From positions 32,765,501 through 32,829,500 of the forward strand of contig NC_088915.1 of NCBI RefSeq assembly GCF_963576675.1: DNA of 64,000 nt, written 5' to 3'. The notes under the pieces were generated by a model. The model was not told the origin of the DNA. It saw nothing but the letters and a program-made list of their open reading frames with translations, and did no database searches. The translations under genes were made by a program, and so were the position numbers. This DNA comes from Euphorbia lathyris. Lineage: Eukaryota > Streptophyta > Magnoliopsida > Malpighiales > Euphorbiaceae. Below are positions 9,368-20,486 of the stretch, one piece after another. The stretch's first letter is position 1, and every line of letters begins with the position of its first letter.

Positions 9368-12300
9368 TTTTTTTTTGAAGAAAACGAAACTCATTCAATA
9401 AATCAAATCAGAAGAGATAATCCCCTGCAACCAGATTGGAGCAGAAAATGACACAAACTCGCTAGCATTGGACAGGGCATGCTGTGCAACGGCATGGGCT
9501 CCCTTGTTCGCTAGGCGCGGAGAAAAAGACACTGTGTAATCGTGTCGACTACTTAAGAGAAACTTACAATCCTGAATAATTGAACCAAAAACAGAAAAGT
9601 CTAAAACATCGGACCTAATGCTATTCACCACGATCAAAGAATCACTTTCAAAGCAGACATTAATACAGTTCAGATAAGCACACCACAATATAGCTTCGCG
9701 AAGGGCAAGCGCCTCAGTTTCCCTGATACCTTCGATTAGAGGGAAGAGACGGCTTCGGCATGCCATGAATGAACCGTCAGAGGATCGGAGCAACGCTCCA
9801 ACCCCACTACGCGACTCGGAAAGAAAAAGGGATGCATCACAATTACATTTAACTGCACCTGACGGAGGACGAGTCCACCTCTCGTGCGATTGAGCAGCCG
9901 TGCTAGATCTGGCGGCGGGTTGATCAGGAGCCGCGAGGGGTTGAAGACGAGCTGACCTGCTGCTGCTTGCGTCGTCCGTGGCGGTGATTTGGTGCCCGCC
10001 GATGCCGTGCTCAGCAGTCCACCGAGGGCGACTCGATCTACCGGAGGGAGGGCGGACTAGGGCCGTATCTGTGGAAAGCATCTGACCCGATCTTGGAGCA
10101 GCAGGAGGTGTATCCACTAAGCCTTGGGCTGACACCGTGGCCAAATTGCCGGAGGGGGAATGGTTGCTGTTACTGGCAGGTGCCTTTGCTTGGGATTGTC
10201 GCCAAGCAGCAAGGTAGGTAATCGAGAGCGGGATTGCCATCTCCGGGAGCTGAAGCTTGCTTTCCCAAACTAGTTGGTTTCTTTGATTCCAAATCACCCA
10301 TAGAGTCATTGCCACCTTGGTCAGAAATTCATCATCATTGGATTTCAAAACCTGCAAAATAGAGCACGTTAGATAATCAGGTTGGAATACATCCGTATTG
10401 ATCCCGGATAGGTTCCAACATTCCTGGGCATAGAGGCAACCCACAAAGAGGTGATAGTCATGCTCGACATCGGTATGACAGAACGGACCATGGGTAGGTA
10501 TGGTCATTCCCCGTTCTGCCAACCTATGCCTTGTGGCTAAACATCCCGATGCCATCTTCCATACAAACATTTTAACTTTCGGCGGGATATGTAACTTCCA
10601 TATTCTACTCCATCCCCCATCAGGGACGGCTCCACTATATTCACCACATTGCGCTCTGTAACCAGATTTACTCGAATACAACCCATCCTTAGTGAAACTC
10701 CACATAAAACCATCCTCAACATCTCTAATAGGCAGAATCATTCCATTGACAGTGCAAGCGTCTGCAGCAGTTAACAAGCCCTCAATCTTACCTCTATCCC
10801 AGATTTTCCTACCCTGGACAAAGAGGTCAGTTACCTTAACTTCACTCTGCTGAACCCCAGCAGTCCCTTGAACCATAAACGGCGCTACAGTATTCAACCA
10901 TGGGTCCTTCCACAGAGAGATTGATTTCCCATCACCTATCCTCCATCTTACACCACTCTTCAAGACATCAATAGCTCTCCAAACACTCCCCCAAACAAAA
11001 CTAGGATTATTGCCCAATTTAGAGGATAGAAAGGGATCTCTAGGAAAATATTTAGCTTTAAACAACTTCCCTACCAAGGAGTTTGGAGTTACCAACAACT
11101 TCCAAGCCTGTTTACCTAGCAAAGCTAGATTGAATTTCTGGAGGCTTCTAAAACCCAAGCCACCCTCACTCTTATTCCTACAAAGGCGATCCCAACTCTG
11201 CCAGTGGATCGATCTCCTGCCTTCCCATTTCATACCCCACCAAAAGGAATTCATTATTTTCTCAAGGTCCAAACACAGGGACTTAGGCAGTTTAAAAATA
11301 CTCATGCAAAATGTAGGTAAAGCCTGAGCTACAGATTTAATCAGAACCTCCTTACCTGCAACTGAGAGGAACCTGAATGTCCAATTGCTCAACCTTTTCC
11401 GCAACCTATCTTTGAGAAAACTGAAAATTGCCACTTTAGACTTCCCAATTAACGAAGGCAACCCCAAATAACGACCCGTATCCAGTGGATTAGAAACCTG
11501 TAGGGAAGTACAAACATCATTGCGCAACCCAGGGTCCACATTAGGACTAAAGAAAATCCCAGATTTCTGCAGGTTAACAGCCTGGCCCGAGGCAACCTCA
11601 TATTGTGATAAGATTGCTCCAATCTTTGTGCACTCCTCCATAGATGCCCTGAAAAACAGGAAGCTATCATCCGCAAAGAACAAATGAGTGATGATGGGGG
11701 CTCCCCTGGCAATTTGGCAACCATGGATGGAACCCTCAACAGACGCTTTTGTAATTAGTTTAGATAAGACTTCAGCACACATTATAAAAAGGTATGGGGA
11801 TGGAGGGTCACCCTGCCTCAAACCCCTATTGGGCTTAATTGGGCCCACAAACTGACCATTGAGAGCAACAGAATACTCAACAGAGGAGATACACAGCATA
11901 ATCCACTCAACCCATTTCCCAGGGAAACCCAATTTCAACATAACCAGCTTCAGAAAGGTCCAATCAACTCTATCATAGGCCTTGCTAATATCAAGCTTTA
12001 GTGCAACACCTCCCACACTACCCCTATTCTTCCTTTTCATAAAGTGTAATGACTCGAAAGCCACCATGATGCTGTCAGAGATAGACCTCCCAGGGACAAA
12101 AGCCGACTGATTTTCAGATATCAAAGCCGGTAATACTCTCTTAAGCCTATTAGCCAGAACTTTGGCAATCAATTTGTAGAGAACATTACACAGGGAGATA
12201 GGGCGAAAATCCTTCATCCCCTCAGGGCTATCAATTTTGGGGATCAAAACGATAATTGTATCATTTAGTTATGACGGGAATTCCTTCCTATCCAAATACC

Positions 12301-13061
12301 CGATACAAGCACGAACAACCTCCACACCAATAATGTCCCAAAAGTGCTGGAAGAAACCTGGGTTTAACCCATCAGGACCTGGAGATTTATCTGGATGCAT
12401 TTGGAACATTGCTACCTTAAATTCTTCATGAGTGAATTGGGAACACAGCTCGCTCTGCATGTCATTCGTGATTAATGGGTCCAAAACATCAACTGCTTCA
12501 TAGCATGGGTTTGCTGGGCTGGCAAACAGATCAGAGAAGTACATGCTAGTCAGGGAGCCAAGATCCTGCATACCTTACACCCATAGACCATTGTTGTCCT
12601 TGAGGCGCTTAATGGTGTTTCTCTGTTTTCTAGCCTTGACACAACCATGGAAAAATTTAGTATTCTGGTCACCCTCTTTTAGCCAAAAGCTCTTAGCCCT
12701 TTGTTGCCAATGGGTAGCCTCAACTTCAAGAAGCGTGTTTAATTCCTTGCGAGCCTCGAGAAAACTATCGACGTCTGCAGGTACATTGCTGTCAACGAGG
12801 CGATCTAGCCTCCTCCTACAAAACTCGATTTGCTTTCTAAACTGCAGGCGATATTTGTTACCCCATTGTTCCATACTACTAGCACAAGCTGACAACTTTT
12901 CTTCAAGACTACCATAATTATTACTCCTCCAGCCTGCACGAACAAATTCTCTAAACTCCGGGTCTTGGAGCCACTCTTGTTCGAATCTGAAAAGTCTCTG
13001 AACCCCTTCCCTCACCGGGGTTGCAAAGTTTAAGAGAATCGGGGCATGATCCGAATAGGAT
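9368..13061 (-). mobile_element. 5'-truncated L1-type LINE with exact 18-bp target duplication
   Basis: The element runs right to left. Its 3' end is a T-run at 9368-9376 (a poly(A) tail on the minus strand), and its 5' end is cut inside the endonuclease domain at 13061. The 18-bp sequence GAGATCAAATATATCATT occurs at 9350-9367 and 13062-13079 with no mismatch, which is good evidence for target-primed insertion and against old age. DNA just left (9141-9349) shows CGGTTAAT-type repeats but no gene. Confidence 0.95.
9395..13061 (-). pseudogene. LINE ORF2: endonuclease end, RT, zf-RVT and RNase H
   Basis: One reading frame runs from 13061 to 9395, broken by two TAA stops at 12575-12577 and 12269-12271; the remaining 950 codons are open. 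In order: the last part of an APE-type endonuclease (SDHAP near the start), a non-LTR reverse transcriptase with HLFFADDSFLFF near residue 193 of the long ORF, a zf-RVT module (KVKMFVWKM, then CHTDVEHDYHLFVGC), an Ala/Ser/Pro-rich linker of about 130 residues, and a plant-type RNase H domain beginning CNCDASLF with a final AHAVAQHAL. The enzyme copies LINE RNA at the nicked target. Two stops and 5' loss make this copy inactive, but the shared frame suggests recent decay. Confidence 0.93.
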
Positions 13062-13079
13062 GAGATCAAATATATCATT

Positions 13080-13680
13080 GTTTCAAAAAAAAAATATAAT
13101 TGTTATCCAAACTTAAATATAATGATTAAAAGAATTAATTGTATCCTTTTTAATCCAAACCTATATCCAATTGCTCAATACACATTATTTGAAAGGGAAA
13201 AGAAAGAGATGATGGAGTTAGGTTTCTATTTTCTAAATATCTTTTTAATCAATTTTGTTTCTAGTTTCTACATTTTTTTTTATGGAAAATCAATTTCTAT
13301 CATACATTTACTCATTTAGATGAAGTGATATTCAGTATAATAATAATAATAAGGATTAGGCTATGCTTACTTTGTTTTTTACAAAGTAAGCCTTACTTTG
13401 TAAAATCCACCATTAGATGGTGATGAACTTTAACAAAGTAAGCTCATCCAATGGTAGAAAAAACAAAGTAAAACTTACTTTATTAAAAAAAAAAAATTTA
13501 ACATATAAATTTAAACTCTATCATTCCGCTCGATAACAATTACTTCTGGTTTGAATTTTTAGTTTCCGATTCAAGTTACCATTTGATAAATAGTTTTTTT
13601 GTTTGCTTTTACTAATACGACAATGAACATTTTTAAAAAAATAATTTATCTCATTTGACTTTTCAAACAGTAAAAATGTA
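13080..13680. other. Spacer with a small hairpin MITE-like sequence
   Basis: No gene is visible. At about 13358-13480, copies of ACAAAGTAAG and CTTACTTTGT surround an inverted pair built on CCACCATTAGATGG and CCAATGG, giving a hairpin of about 120 bp, possibly a small MITE. The rest is AT-rich without clear features. Confidence 0.4.
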
Positions 13681-14194
13681 GGCTTAATAGGTACCCAGTC
13701 CCCTGATTTTATAATTTTTTTCACTTTCCCCCCTCAATTTAGGGGACAACCTCTCAACCCCCTCAATTCTCCAAAAATATCACATACAACCCCTTACACC
13801 GCTATGTTCGGTCAAAATATTGACTCGTGTAGAAAACGCGCTTGACTATTGACCACACCAATGTCACATGTCATTTTTTTATTAAAATTTTCCATTCTGA
13901 CATAAGAATTCTAATCGAAATCCATCTCTGGTAGTTGCTCGCCGAGTACAATTGGGCTTGCTCGCCGAGCAGGTCTCAATGGAAAAATTTAATAAAAAAA
14001 TGACACGTGACATTGGTGAGGTCAACAGTCAAGCGCGTTTTCTACACGGGTCAATATTTTGACCGAACATAGAGATGTAAGGGGTTGTATGTGATGTTTT
14101 TGGAGAGTTGAGGGGGTTGAGAGGTTGTCCCCTAAGTTGAGGGGGCCAGGTGAAAAAAAGTTACAAGTTTAGGGGGTTGGGTGCCTATTAAGCC
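13681..14194. mobile_element. Foldback MITE (palindromic, 514 bp)
   Basis: The two halves are near-perfect inverted copies. The left end reads GGCTTAATAGGTACCCAG, and the right end on the other strand reads GGCTTAATAGGCACCCAA. Inner arms share AGGGGACAACCTCTCAACCC and TTGACCACACCAATGTCAC-type stretches. The centre (about 13930-13975) contains two copies of TGCTCGCCGAGTA/TGCTCGCCGAGCA. Flanks AAATGTA and AAATATA match at 6 of 7 bases, a weak target duplication. The arms recall Mutator-type foldback MITEs. No ORF. Confidence 0.8.
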
Positions 14195-14199
14195 AAATA

Positions 14200-14216
14200 T
14201 ACACACATACACACAC

Positions 14217-14247
<31 letters not shown>

Positions 14248-14249
14248 TA
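14200..14249. repeat. (CA)n/(TA)n microsatellite
   Basis: Alternating ACACACATAC, TATATATATA and ACACACACAC blocks between the foldback MITE and MULE A. Confidence 0.9.
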
Positions 14250-14379
14250 ATGAATTGATATTTACTCTTCCCGATTTACTTGTTACCATCCTTTTTTGAC
14301 AATTTTGTCCTTGTCAAATATATTTACCAAAACTTCTCATTCATAATCTCTCTTAAAATCACAATTCAGAACGAAAATC

Positions 14380-15192
14380 ATGTCGGGAATAAGGCACGAG
14401 AAAGGAAAAGGACCGATTCATGGAAATGTGCATTTTTATCGTAAATTTGGTTCAAAAACACGAGTTCCACCTGTACAGAAGACAGACGGTTCGAGATTGG
14501 GCAGACGGAAATCTGGACCGCCTGCCCTTTGTGCATGTGGAATTTGTGACCACCTGCCCTTTGGGTAGGCGGCTAGAAAAAACGGTTGCCCTTTGGGCAG
14601 GCATTTTTTCTAACCGCCCCCTTACGGTAGAGACGCAATTTTAAATTAACTCAATTTAGGGGGCTGAAATTGGAAAAACGCTTATACCGAGTTATCGAAA
14701 TGTCCGATTATTTTTCATTAATTGACGTAAATTAGTGTGTGCAAATAGAATATTAGTGTGAAGTTATTTGACGTAAGTAGTGAAATTGATAGTAAATAAG
14801 AACGTAACTCAATTAGACAAAATAATAATCGGATTAGAGTAAATAATAACGGAAATATATAGGGTTTAGGAATGGATTTCAATTAGAGTAAATAACAACT
14901 GATGTTATTCGATTGGTTTGTCAGTTTTTAGAGTTTTGAGATAGGGGCAAGTTCCGAACAGTGGGAGACAACCAAACATAGTGCCACTGCCTCTGTTCGG
15001 AGGGACATCATATTAGAGCTGCTGAGGAGGAGCACACAACTCGTGAGGAGCATGTGGATGATGTCAGTATTCACATGGACTTGGATGAGATTGATATGCA
15101 TGACTCGGGTCATGAGGCAGCCGATAGGATCCCACTTCGTCAGGTGACGAAAGAGAGAGGTGACCATTTTGTTACTGCAGAGTCGTCATCTG
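14380..15192 (+). pseudogene. Relic of MULE A PMD gene, 5' exons
   Basis: The first exon starts ATG at 14380, giving MSGIRHEKGKGPIHGN, comparable with the MULE B exon MAQRGGIGKGYMG. A later exon (about 14940-15190) reads EEHVDDVSIHMDLDEIDM ... ESSSG and then gtaaat, matching the MULE B exon with DIDMDGEASMHR ... SSSG at the same splice point. Nothing of the PMD core is left. The space between the exons holds a hairpin array. It is a degraded homologue that shows the two-gene layout is older than MULE B. Confidence 0.65.
14490..14640. repeat. Hairpin array in MULE A
   Basis: Built on TGCCC-TTT-GGGCA. One hairpin is CCACCTGCCC-TTT-GGGTAGGCGG. A nested one has an inner TGCCCTTTGGGCA and outer arms GGCTAGAAAAAA and TTTTTTCTAACCGCC. 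A third, more degenerate, is near 14517-14540. It lies between the two PMD-gene exons, the position equivalent to the MULE B array. Confidence 0.75.
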
Positions 15193-15289
15193 GTAAATAA
15201 TTTACATTCTTGTTTTATTTTGTTAATAGTTTACCTTAGTTATTATTATAACATTGTAATCGTTGATATGTTATATGTGTAATAAAATT

Positions 15290-15658
15290 TCAGGGAGCAA
15301 ATTGTTTATGAATTATAACAATCAAAATATTAGTAAAAACAAATACAATAACAATATTCACATTCGGGTCTGGTGGGGATTTTTCCTTCTTCTTTAATGT
15401 AATCGAATTGTTCGTAAATTTTTTTAAAAAAATACAATAACAATATATTAGTAAAAACAAAAATAAAAACAATCAAAATATTAGTAAAAACAAATACTAC
15501 TAAAATCAATATATTAGTAAAAACAAATACCACTAACAATCAAAATATTAGTAAAAACAAATAGTACTAAAATCAATATATTAGAAAAAACAAATATCAC
15601 TAACAATCATAATAGTACTAAAATCAAAATATTAATACAAACAAATACAATAACAATC
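15290..15658. repeat. AT-rich tandem repeat, AACAATCAAAATATTAGTAAA type
   Basis: About ten irregular copies of a 30-36 bp unit (AATATTAGTAAAAACAAATA plus ACTAAAATC or ACAATC variants), broken near 15360-15420 by a non-repeat stretch. It replaces the deleted core of MULE A and was the target for the deleted LINE. Confidence 0.8.
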
Positions 15659-15952
15659 CATTCCGATGAGAGTCTCCTTCTGCCATTCATCCAGTTCATT
15701 GTTTCTTCTTCATCTTTCTTTCTCTACTCCATTGCCTTTTTTCTTTGCTTCTTGAAGATTTTATCTTTGCTTCTTGTCTTCTTTTATTTGTTCATCTTTT
15801 TCTTTTCTTAAACATCTTTTATATTTAAATAACTTCTAGCTCTCAGTCCCTCCTACTGGAGCGTTTATCGTCTTGTCTATTGAGAATTTTTTAACCTAAT
15901 CATATTTTATGCGATACTTACCTTACAAGCTAGGGTTTTGACCTGATTTTCA

Positions 15953-16504
15953 ATGGACAAAGCGAAGGGATTAATGGAGGCCTATTCCCGATTATGTTTA
16001 GAAGACGAGAAGGAACAAGGGGTGATTTTGGGAGAAGAACATGTTGCTAATCATACAAATCAAGGTTTATACTTTGATGTTGGTCAGTTTCTAACAGCCA
16101 AATCTGTACACCTTGAAAGTATGAAGAATATGCTAACATCATTATGGAAGCTTGTGAAGGGAGTCACCATCACTGAATCAGACTTGGAGGGGAGATGGAT
16201 GAGGAATCCATTGGAGACAGTTGATGAGGATAATTTAGACAGTTCAAACATTGATGAAGTTCCTACAGGGGATAACTCTAAATCCAGAGCGTTTAGGAGC
16301 AAAAATATACCAACAAGTGGTGACCCTTCCCGAATTGACAGTTCAAACAATAAGGAGAGTCAGAATCCCTCTATTGAAGACAGACTTATTCACGATCCAA
16401 AACGACCACGCATGGAGAATGTCAGTATGGAAGTAGAATCTGATATCCTATCAAAAAACGGATATGGGCCGGGTCTTAGAGTCCAGGGCCGTGTGGGGTT
16501 ATGA
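15953..16504 (+). pseudogene. LINE ORF1, N-terminal DUF4283-like part
   Basis: 183 codons. Residues 40-85 (GLYFDVGQFLTAKSVHLESMKNMLTSLWK) match the start of the DUF4283 domain of plant LINE ORF1 proteins, which bind the element RNA. The C-terminal zinc knuckle expected in full ORF1 is absent and the tail is rich in Ser, Asn and Asp, so an internal deletion is likely. The TGA at 16502-16504 overlaps the ATG of ORF2 (16501) in an ATGA. Confidence 0.75.
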
Positions 16505-16789
16505 GTCTCATAAGCTGGAACTGTCATGGACTGGGCAACTCACGAACAGTTAGTGTTCTAAAGGATCTGGTGCAGGTCCACAGGCCCATGTTAGTCTTTC
16601 TTATGGAGACAATGATCAGAACACATCTCAGATATATGTAAACAGCTTGATTTTGAGGTCATTTTGTCTTGTGTTAGTATCTTAAAAGAGCTAGGCAATT
16701 GCATAGTCTCTTATGTAAAACGTTTAGCGAATTCGACTGCTCATCTCTTAGCTAAGGTGGTCAATTCTCAGTCTGTTCATGGTGTGTGA
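16501..16789 (+). pseudogene. LINE ORF2 remnant: endonuclease start joined to RNase H end
   Basis: Begins MSLISWNCHGLGNSRTV, the conserved start of the APE endonuclease of plant L1 ORF2, and runs to a stop at 16639-16641. A second frame continues ICKQLDFEVIL and then jumps to ILKELGNCIVSYVKRLANST-AHLLAK, the end of the RNase H domain, with a stop at 16787-16789. Several kilobases of ORF2 are missing at a junction near 16655-16675. It cannot encode an enzyme. Confidence 0.8.
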
Positions 16790-16964
16790 GCATGTCCACC
16801 ATCTCAATGTTATTCTTTCTTCTGATTCTAATAATTAAGAAGTGTTTTATTTCAAAAAATAATAATAACAATCATAATAGTACTAAAATCAAATATTAAT
16901 ACAAACAAATACAATAACAATCACAAAATAACTAAAATTCCCCCAATGAATGGCCAAAACCATG

Positions 16965-17483
16965 ATCCCCCAACTGGTATAGCTTTGCAATTGTACGACT
17001 TTTAGATAAAATTTACACTTGCACCCTTTTGTCTTAGTTTTCCTTCGTAAAGCCTCATCCAAAATATTCAAAACTCCTTTATACCGTTCACCATGAGAAC
17101 ATCTTAAGAGCTTCTGCTTTCCCTCGTGTTTATGTGAAGCAATAATCAGCTCGAAACCATGTCGAATTGCAATTTTTTTGGCTCACTCAATCGCTTCTGA
17201 ACTTGTTTGAAAAATCATGTTAGTATTGAAACGACTACTGTGATCGATCCCGTCATTGTCAAAATCTTCTAATGGCAACTAAACATAAATGAAAATCATA
17301 ATAATTGTTAAAAATTCACTTAAAATAGGTTTTATAGTCAAATAATCGGAAAATTTTACAAATCGGCATGTTCATATGCTCAAACGGTCAGAAATAACGC
17401 CTTGCCATTGGCCAAGCGGTTTTCCCGAACGCCTAGTGCAAGAACATTTTTTTTAAATTCACCTCGTCCTCGAAATCGTCCAT
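16965..17483 (-). pseudogene. MULE A transposase gene, 5' exons only
   Basis: Exon 1 is 17483-17463 (MDDFEDE), followed by GT. Exon 2 starts at 17278 after TTTAG and reads LPLEDFDNDGIDHSSRF, then AKKIAIRHGFELIIASHKHEGK, then LLRCSHGERYKG and a Cys-rich TKTKGCKCKFYLK. The same order occurs in MULE B and in FAR1-like DNA-binding N-termini of MULE transposases. An in-frame stop splits exon 2 before AKKIA, and the gene is cut off near 16965. The short intron contains a small hairpin (CGCTTGGCCAATGGCAAGGCG is the core region). Confidence 0.75.
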
Positions 17484-17647
17484 TTTCAGAGTTCTCGGGT
17501 TCAAACTTATCGATTATTTTTTAGAATTTCAGTTTTGCTCGGGAGAGAGAAACAATTAGCAGTTTTTGAAGGAAATATATGAGAATGGCAAAATTGTTAA
17601 AATGGAGGCGGTAACAAGTAAACTGAGAGCGGTAAATAGCAACACTC

Positions 17648-18415
17648 ATTTTTTATTAGTATTCTCTCATTCTCTCCCCTTTCTCTCACACTCTTATATT
17701 CCTCATCTTTATCGTTTGGTTTTGAATTTGTCTTTATTTTTTAGTTCCAGATTTCTTAATTTCAAAAGCCAAAAAGAAATATCTAAATGAAAATTCATGC
17801 TTTTTTCTAAAAACAAAACTTTAATAAATTTTCTTTATCACAACCTTTATCAAACAAAATTGTTTTAGCCCTTTGATCACACAAGCTCTTAGGGCCTTAT
17901 TACAGTCGTGCAATGTAATCTGTATTATGCCAATGTGATCTCCCATGGTGCTTGGATAATTAGCTGGCATCACTACAATGGCGGCCGGAAACTCGCACTT
18001 TCCAAAACTATATGAAATATTACTTATAAGGGAAATAAACGATCATCATGAATATAGATATTCTTTACTTGTTTTGAAAGAACCTTATGAATGCATCGTG
18101 TAGTTCGATGCTAGACTCATGAGGAACTGAATCATATAGTTCGATACAAATGAATACTTTGAAACACTTACTTTCTAAAAGACAGAGTCGCCACTCGGTT
18201 CCAGCCAATCGGAAAATATTCGGTAAAGCAGATAACCTGTGATTACTCTATCTTCCAAAGATTTTGTTCGTGGATAATCACTTACTTGACTAATTGCTAA
18301 AAGATTTAAACTTCAATAAATGGTTTGCCCCGTAATTTCTAAGTTTATTTACAATTACATTATAAAAAAAATTATTTACATTTACATATTTCTACATGCT
18401 AAGACAATATGCAAG
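17648..18415. other. Spacer with possible gypsy LTR scrap
   Basis: No gene is visible. At about 18181-18300 there is GACAGAGTCGCCACTCGG followed by GATAATCACTT-type sequence; GAGTCGCCACT is common near the end of Tat-type LTRs, so this may be a small LTR scrap. 18407-18415 is the left target copy ATATGCAAG of the next element. Confidence 0.35.
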
Positions 18416-18637
18416 GTGTAGGGATCCTCTGGAGTTAAAAAGTCTCTAGAGTTGGTGGAGTTGTAATCTCAACCATTAATTGCAAAATTAATGGATGGGA
18501 TTTAATTGATAAATTTTAATATTTAATTAGTTATTTATTGATCAATCAAATCTCATCCATTCATTTTGAAATTAATGGTTGAGATGATTACAACTCCACC
18601 AACTCTAGAGGATTTCAACTCTAGAGGATCCCTAGGC
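18416..18637. mobile_element. Mutator-type MITE, 222 bp, with perfect 9-bp TSD
   Basis: Inverted ends GTGTAGGGATCCTCTGGAG (left) and GCCTAGGGATCCTCTAGAG (right, other strand), continuing into a second inverted segment AGAGTTGGTGGAGTTGTAAT. The 9-bp target ATATGCAAG occurs at 18407-18415 and 18638-18646 without mismatch. No coding capacity. Confidence 0.85.
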
Positions 18638-18693
18638 ATATGCAAGATACTTGTGGGACCGTACAAAAGTCAATATATTATTTTCATTTTTTT

Positions 18694-19194
18694 AGGGGAA
18701 AGTTCAAATAACACCCTTGTGGTTTCACTAATTTTCAGATAAAGGACCGTGGTTTACTTTTTGTCAAAACGAGGACTGAGGTTTCGCACTTTTAATAATG
18801 CTATTAAAACTATCTTTAACGACCTCAAAATGAAAATTTTCAAGAATTAAAGTTGTTCAATGTCATATTTTCTATGGAACTACATTTTCGATTTTAGAAA
18901 ATCATCTTTTTTTGAATTTTCTCTCTCTAAACATTAACTTTCTCTCTCTTTACCAAACATCATCTAAATAATCTCGAAATAAAAAAGTTGAAGAATTAAA
19001 GTTGCTTAGAATATTAGTAGTTCTTAAAATATGTCATTTTTGAAGTTGTTAAGGGTGATTTTAATAGTATCAATCGAAAAAGTCCTTATTTTGCTAAAAT
19101 TGAAAACCTTAGTCCTCGTTTTGACAAAAAGTAAACCACAGTCCTTTATCTGAAAATTAGTGAAACCACAAGGGTTTTATTTGAATTTTACCCT
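18694..19194. mobile_element. Foldback MITE, 501 bp
   Basis: The arms pair over nearly the whole length: AGGGGAAAGTTCAAATAA and CCTTGTGGTTTCACTAATTT at the left recur inverted at the right, as does the segment containing GACAAAAAGTAAACCACA. Target copies cannot be settled because both flanks are T-runs. No ORF. Confidence 0.8.
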
Positions 19195-19728
19195 TTTTTT
19201 ACATCCGAACATATGTTTGTGATTTATTACTGATAAAATGACGCATGTGTGGAGTGTAGATGACAAGATTCATGACTGAGAAGACAGTTTGATGAATCAT
19301 TTCTCAAATTAACCCAATTTATCAATGTTAGGGGTAAAATTGCTCTTGGCTTCTAAAGTTATGAGTAAAATTGCACCATTTTAGACGTTAGGATAAAATT
19401 ACTCCTGACACAAAATGTTAGAGGTATTTTTGCACCTTAATCCGAGTTAGTATTACGGTTTTTATGTTTAGTTGTTACAGAATAAGCAAGTTTAGAGAGC
19501 TGGTGAGACACTTGCAAAGTTCAGGGAGCTAATTAATTTTTATGAACAAGTTCAGGAAGCTGGTGATACGAAATAAGCAAGTTTAGGGAGCTGATGAGAC
19601 ACTTGTAAAGTTCAGGGAGCCAATCTACTATTATGGACAAGTTCAGGGAGCTGGTGATGTATTAAGCCAAAAAAAAAAATTAACAATGAAAATATCTCAA
19701 AAGGACCCCCACATCATAATAATAACTA
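19195..19728. other. Spacer with a two-copy 91-bp tandem repeat
   Basis: 19481-19571 and 19572-19660 are tandem copies starting AATAAGCAAGTTTAG and containing AAAGTTCAGGGAGC and GACAAGTTCAGG. Before this (19310-19440), short GGGGTAAAATTGCTC phrases repeat. No gene. 19720-19728 is the left target copy of the next MITE. Confidence 0.6.
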
Positions 19729-20286
19729 GGGTAATTAATTTATTAGTCCCTGTATTTTGACAAAACACATTGTTTAGTCCCTGTATTTTCAAAAACACAT
19801 GGTAAGGTCTCTAACCTTTTTCTCAGTGAACTGTTTAGTCATTCTGTCTGTTTGTTAGATTTTTTTACCGTTTATGATTTCGGAAATGACTAAATTACCC
19901 TTTACTATTTATCTTCAAACTTCAGAAAAGAAAATCCAATTTAGAAGAAACTATTTGTATGGAGAACAAGAAAAAGAACAGATCCAATGCTTACGAATTT
20001 GAACAATTAAGAAGAAAATCAAGAAGAATAACACTCAAAGTTGATTTCAGATGCATTAGAGTTTAGAGGATAGGAAAATAAAGGAAAAGAAGAACGCAAA
20101 TCTAAATTGACTAACAGAATCTTCATGAGAGTCTAACGGCAGGGACTAAACAATTCACCGAGAAAAACCATAGGGACTGAACAGTTCATTAAGAAAAAGG
20201 TTAGGAACTTTACCATGTGTTTTTGAAAATATAAGGGCTAAACAGTATGTTTTGTCAAAATATAGGGACTAATAAATTAATTACCC
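19729..20286. mobile_element. Mutator-type MITE, 558 bp, with perfect 9-bp TSD
   Basis: Inverted ends start GGGTAATTAATTTATTAGTC on both sides and extend about 85 bp with few mismatches (GACAAAACA, TTTCAAAAACACATGGTAA). The target TAATAACTA is present at 19720-19728 and 20287-20295. No coding capacity. Confidence 0.9.
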
Positions 20287-20486
20287 TAATAACTAAATCA
20301 AAAGGCGCGAGTGATTTTATGCCTCTCAAGTGATTTCCTTGGAGTATGCCTTTAGTATCTGACCCGATTCTAGCATGATGAGCTTTGGGAGTCGCTTTTG
20401 GATTTTTAAAGATTTTTTTTTTAGATCTCTAACATTCAAATCTTTTTACAAGGTTAATATTACTAATTTTATGCTTTTTAAACTTT

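Larger units (their letters stand above)
15659..16865 (+). mobile_element. Internally deleted LINE with unusually long flanking direct repeats
   Basis: Carries ORF1, a short piece of ORF2 endonuclease and the last 40 codons of RNase H, ending in an A-rich tail (TTTCAAAAAATAATAA). It is flanked by copies of a 57-58 bp sequence at 15601-15658 and 16866-16922, differing by one A in a run. This looks like a target duplication several times longer than usual. The middle of ORF2, including all of RT, is missing. Confidence 0.75.
14250..17647. mobile_element. MULE A, decayed Mutator-like element of the MULE B family
   Basis: The left end (from about 14250) has ATTTACTTGTTACC and GACAATTTTGTCCTT. 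The right end on the other strand has GCTATTTACCGCTC, TTTACTTGTTACCGCC and AACAATTTTGCCATT. These pair with each other and with the MULE B termini. Inside the left end are exons of a PMD-type gene; inside the right end is the start of a transposase gene. The core of both genes is gone, replaced by AT-rich tandem repeats and a LINE. No clean 9-bp target duplication is visible. Confidence 0.7.
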
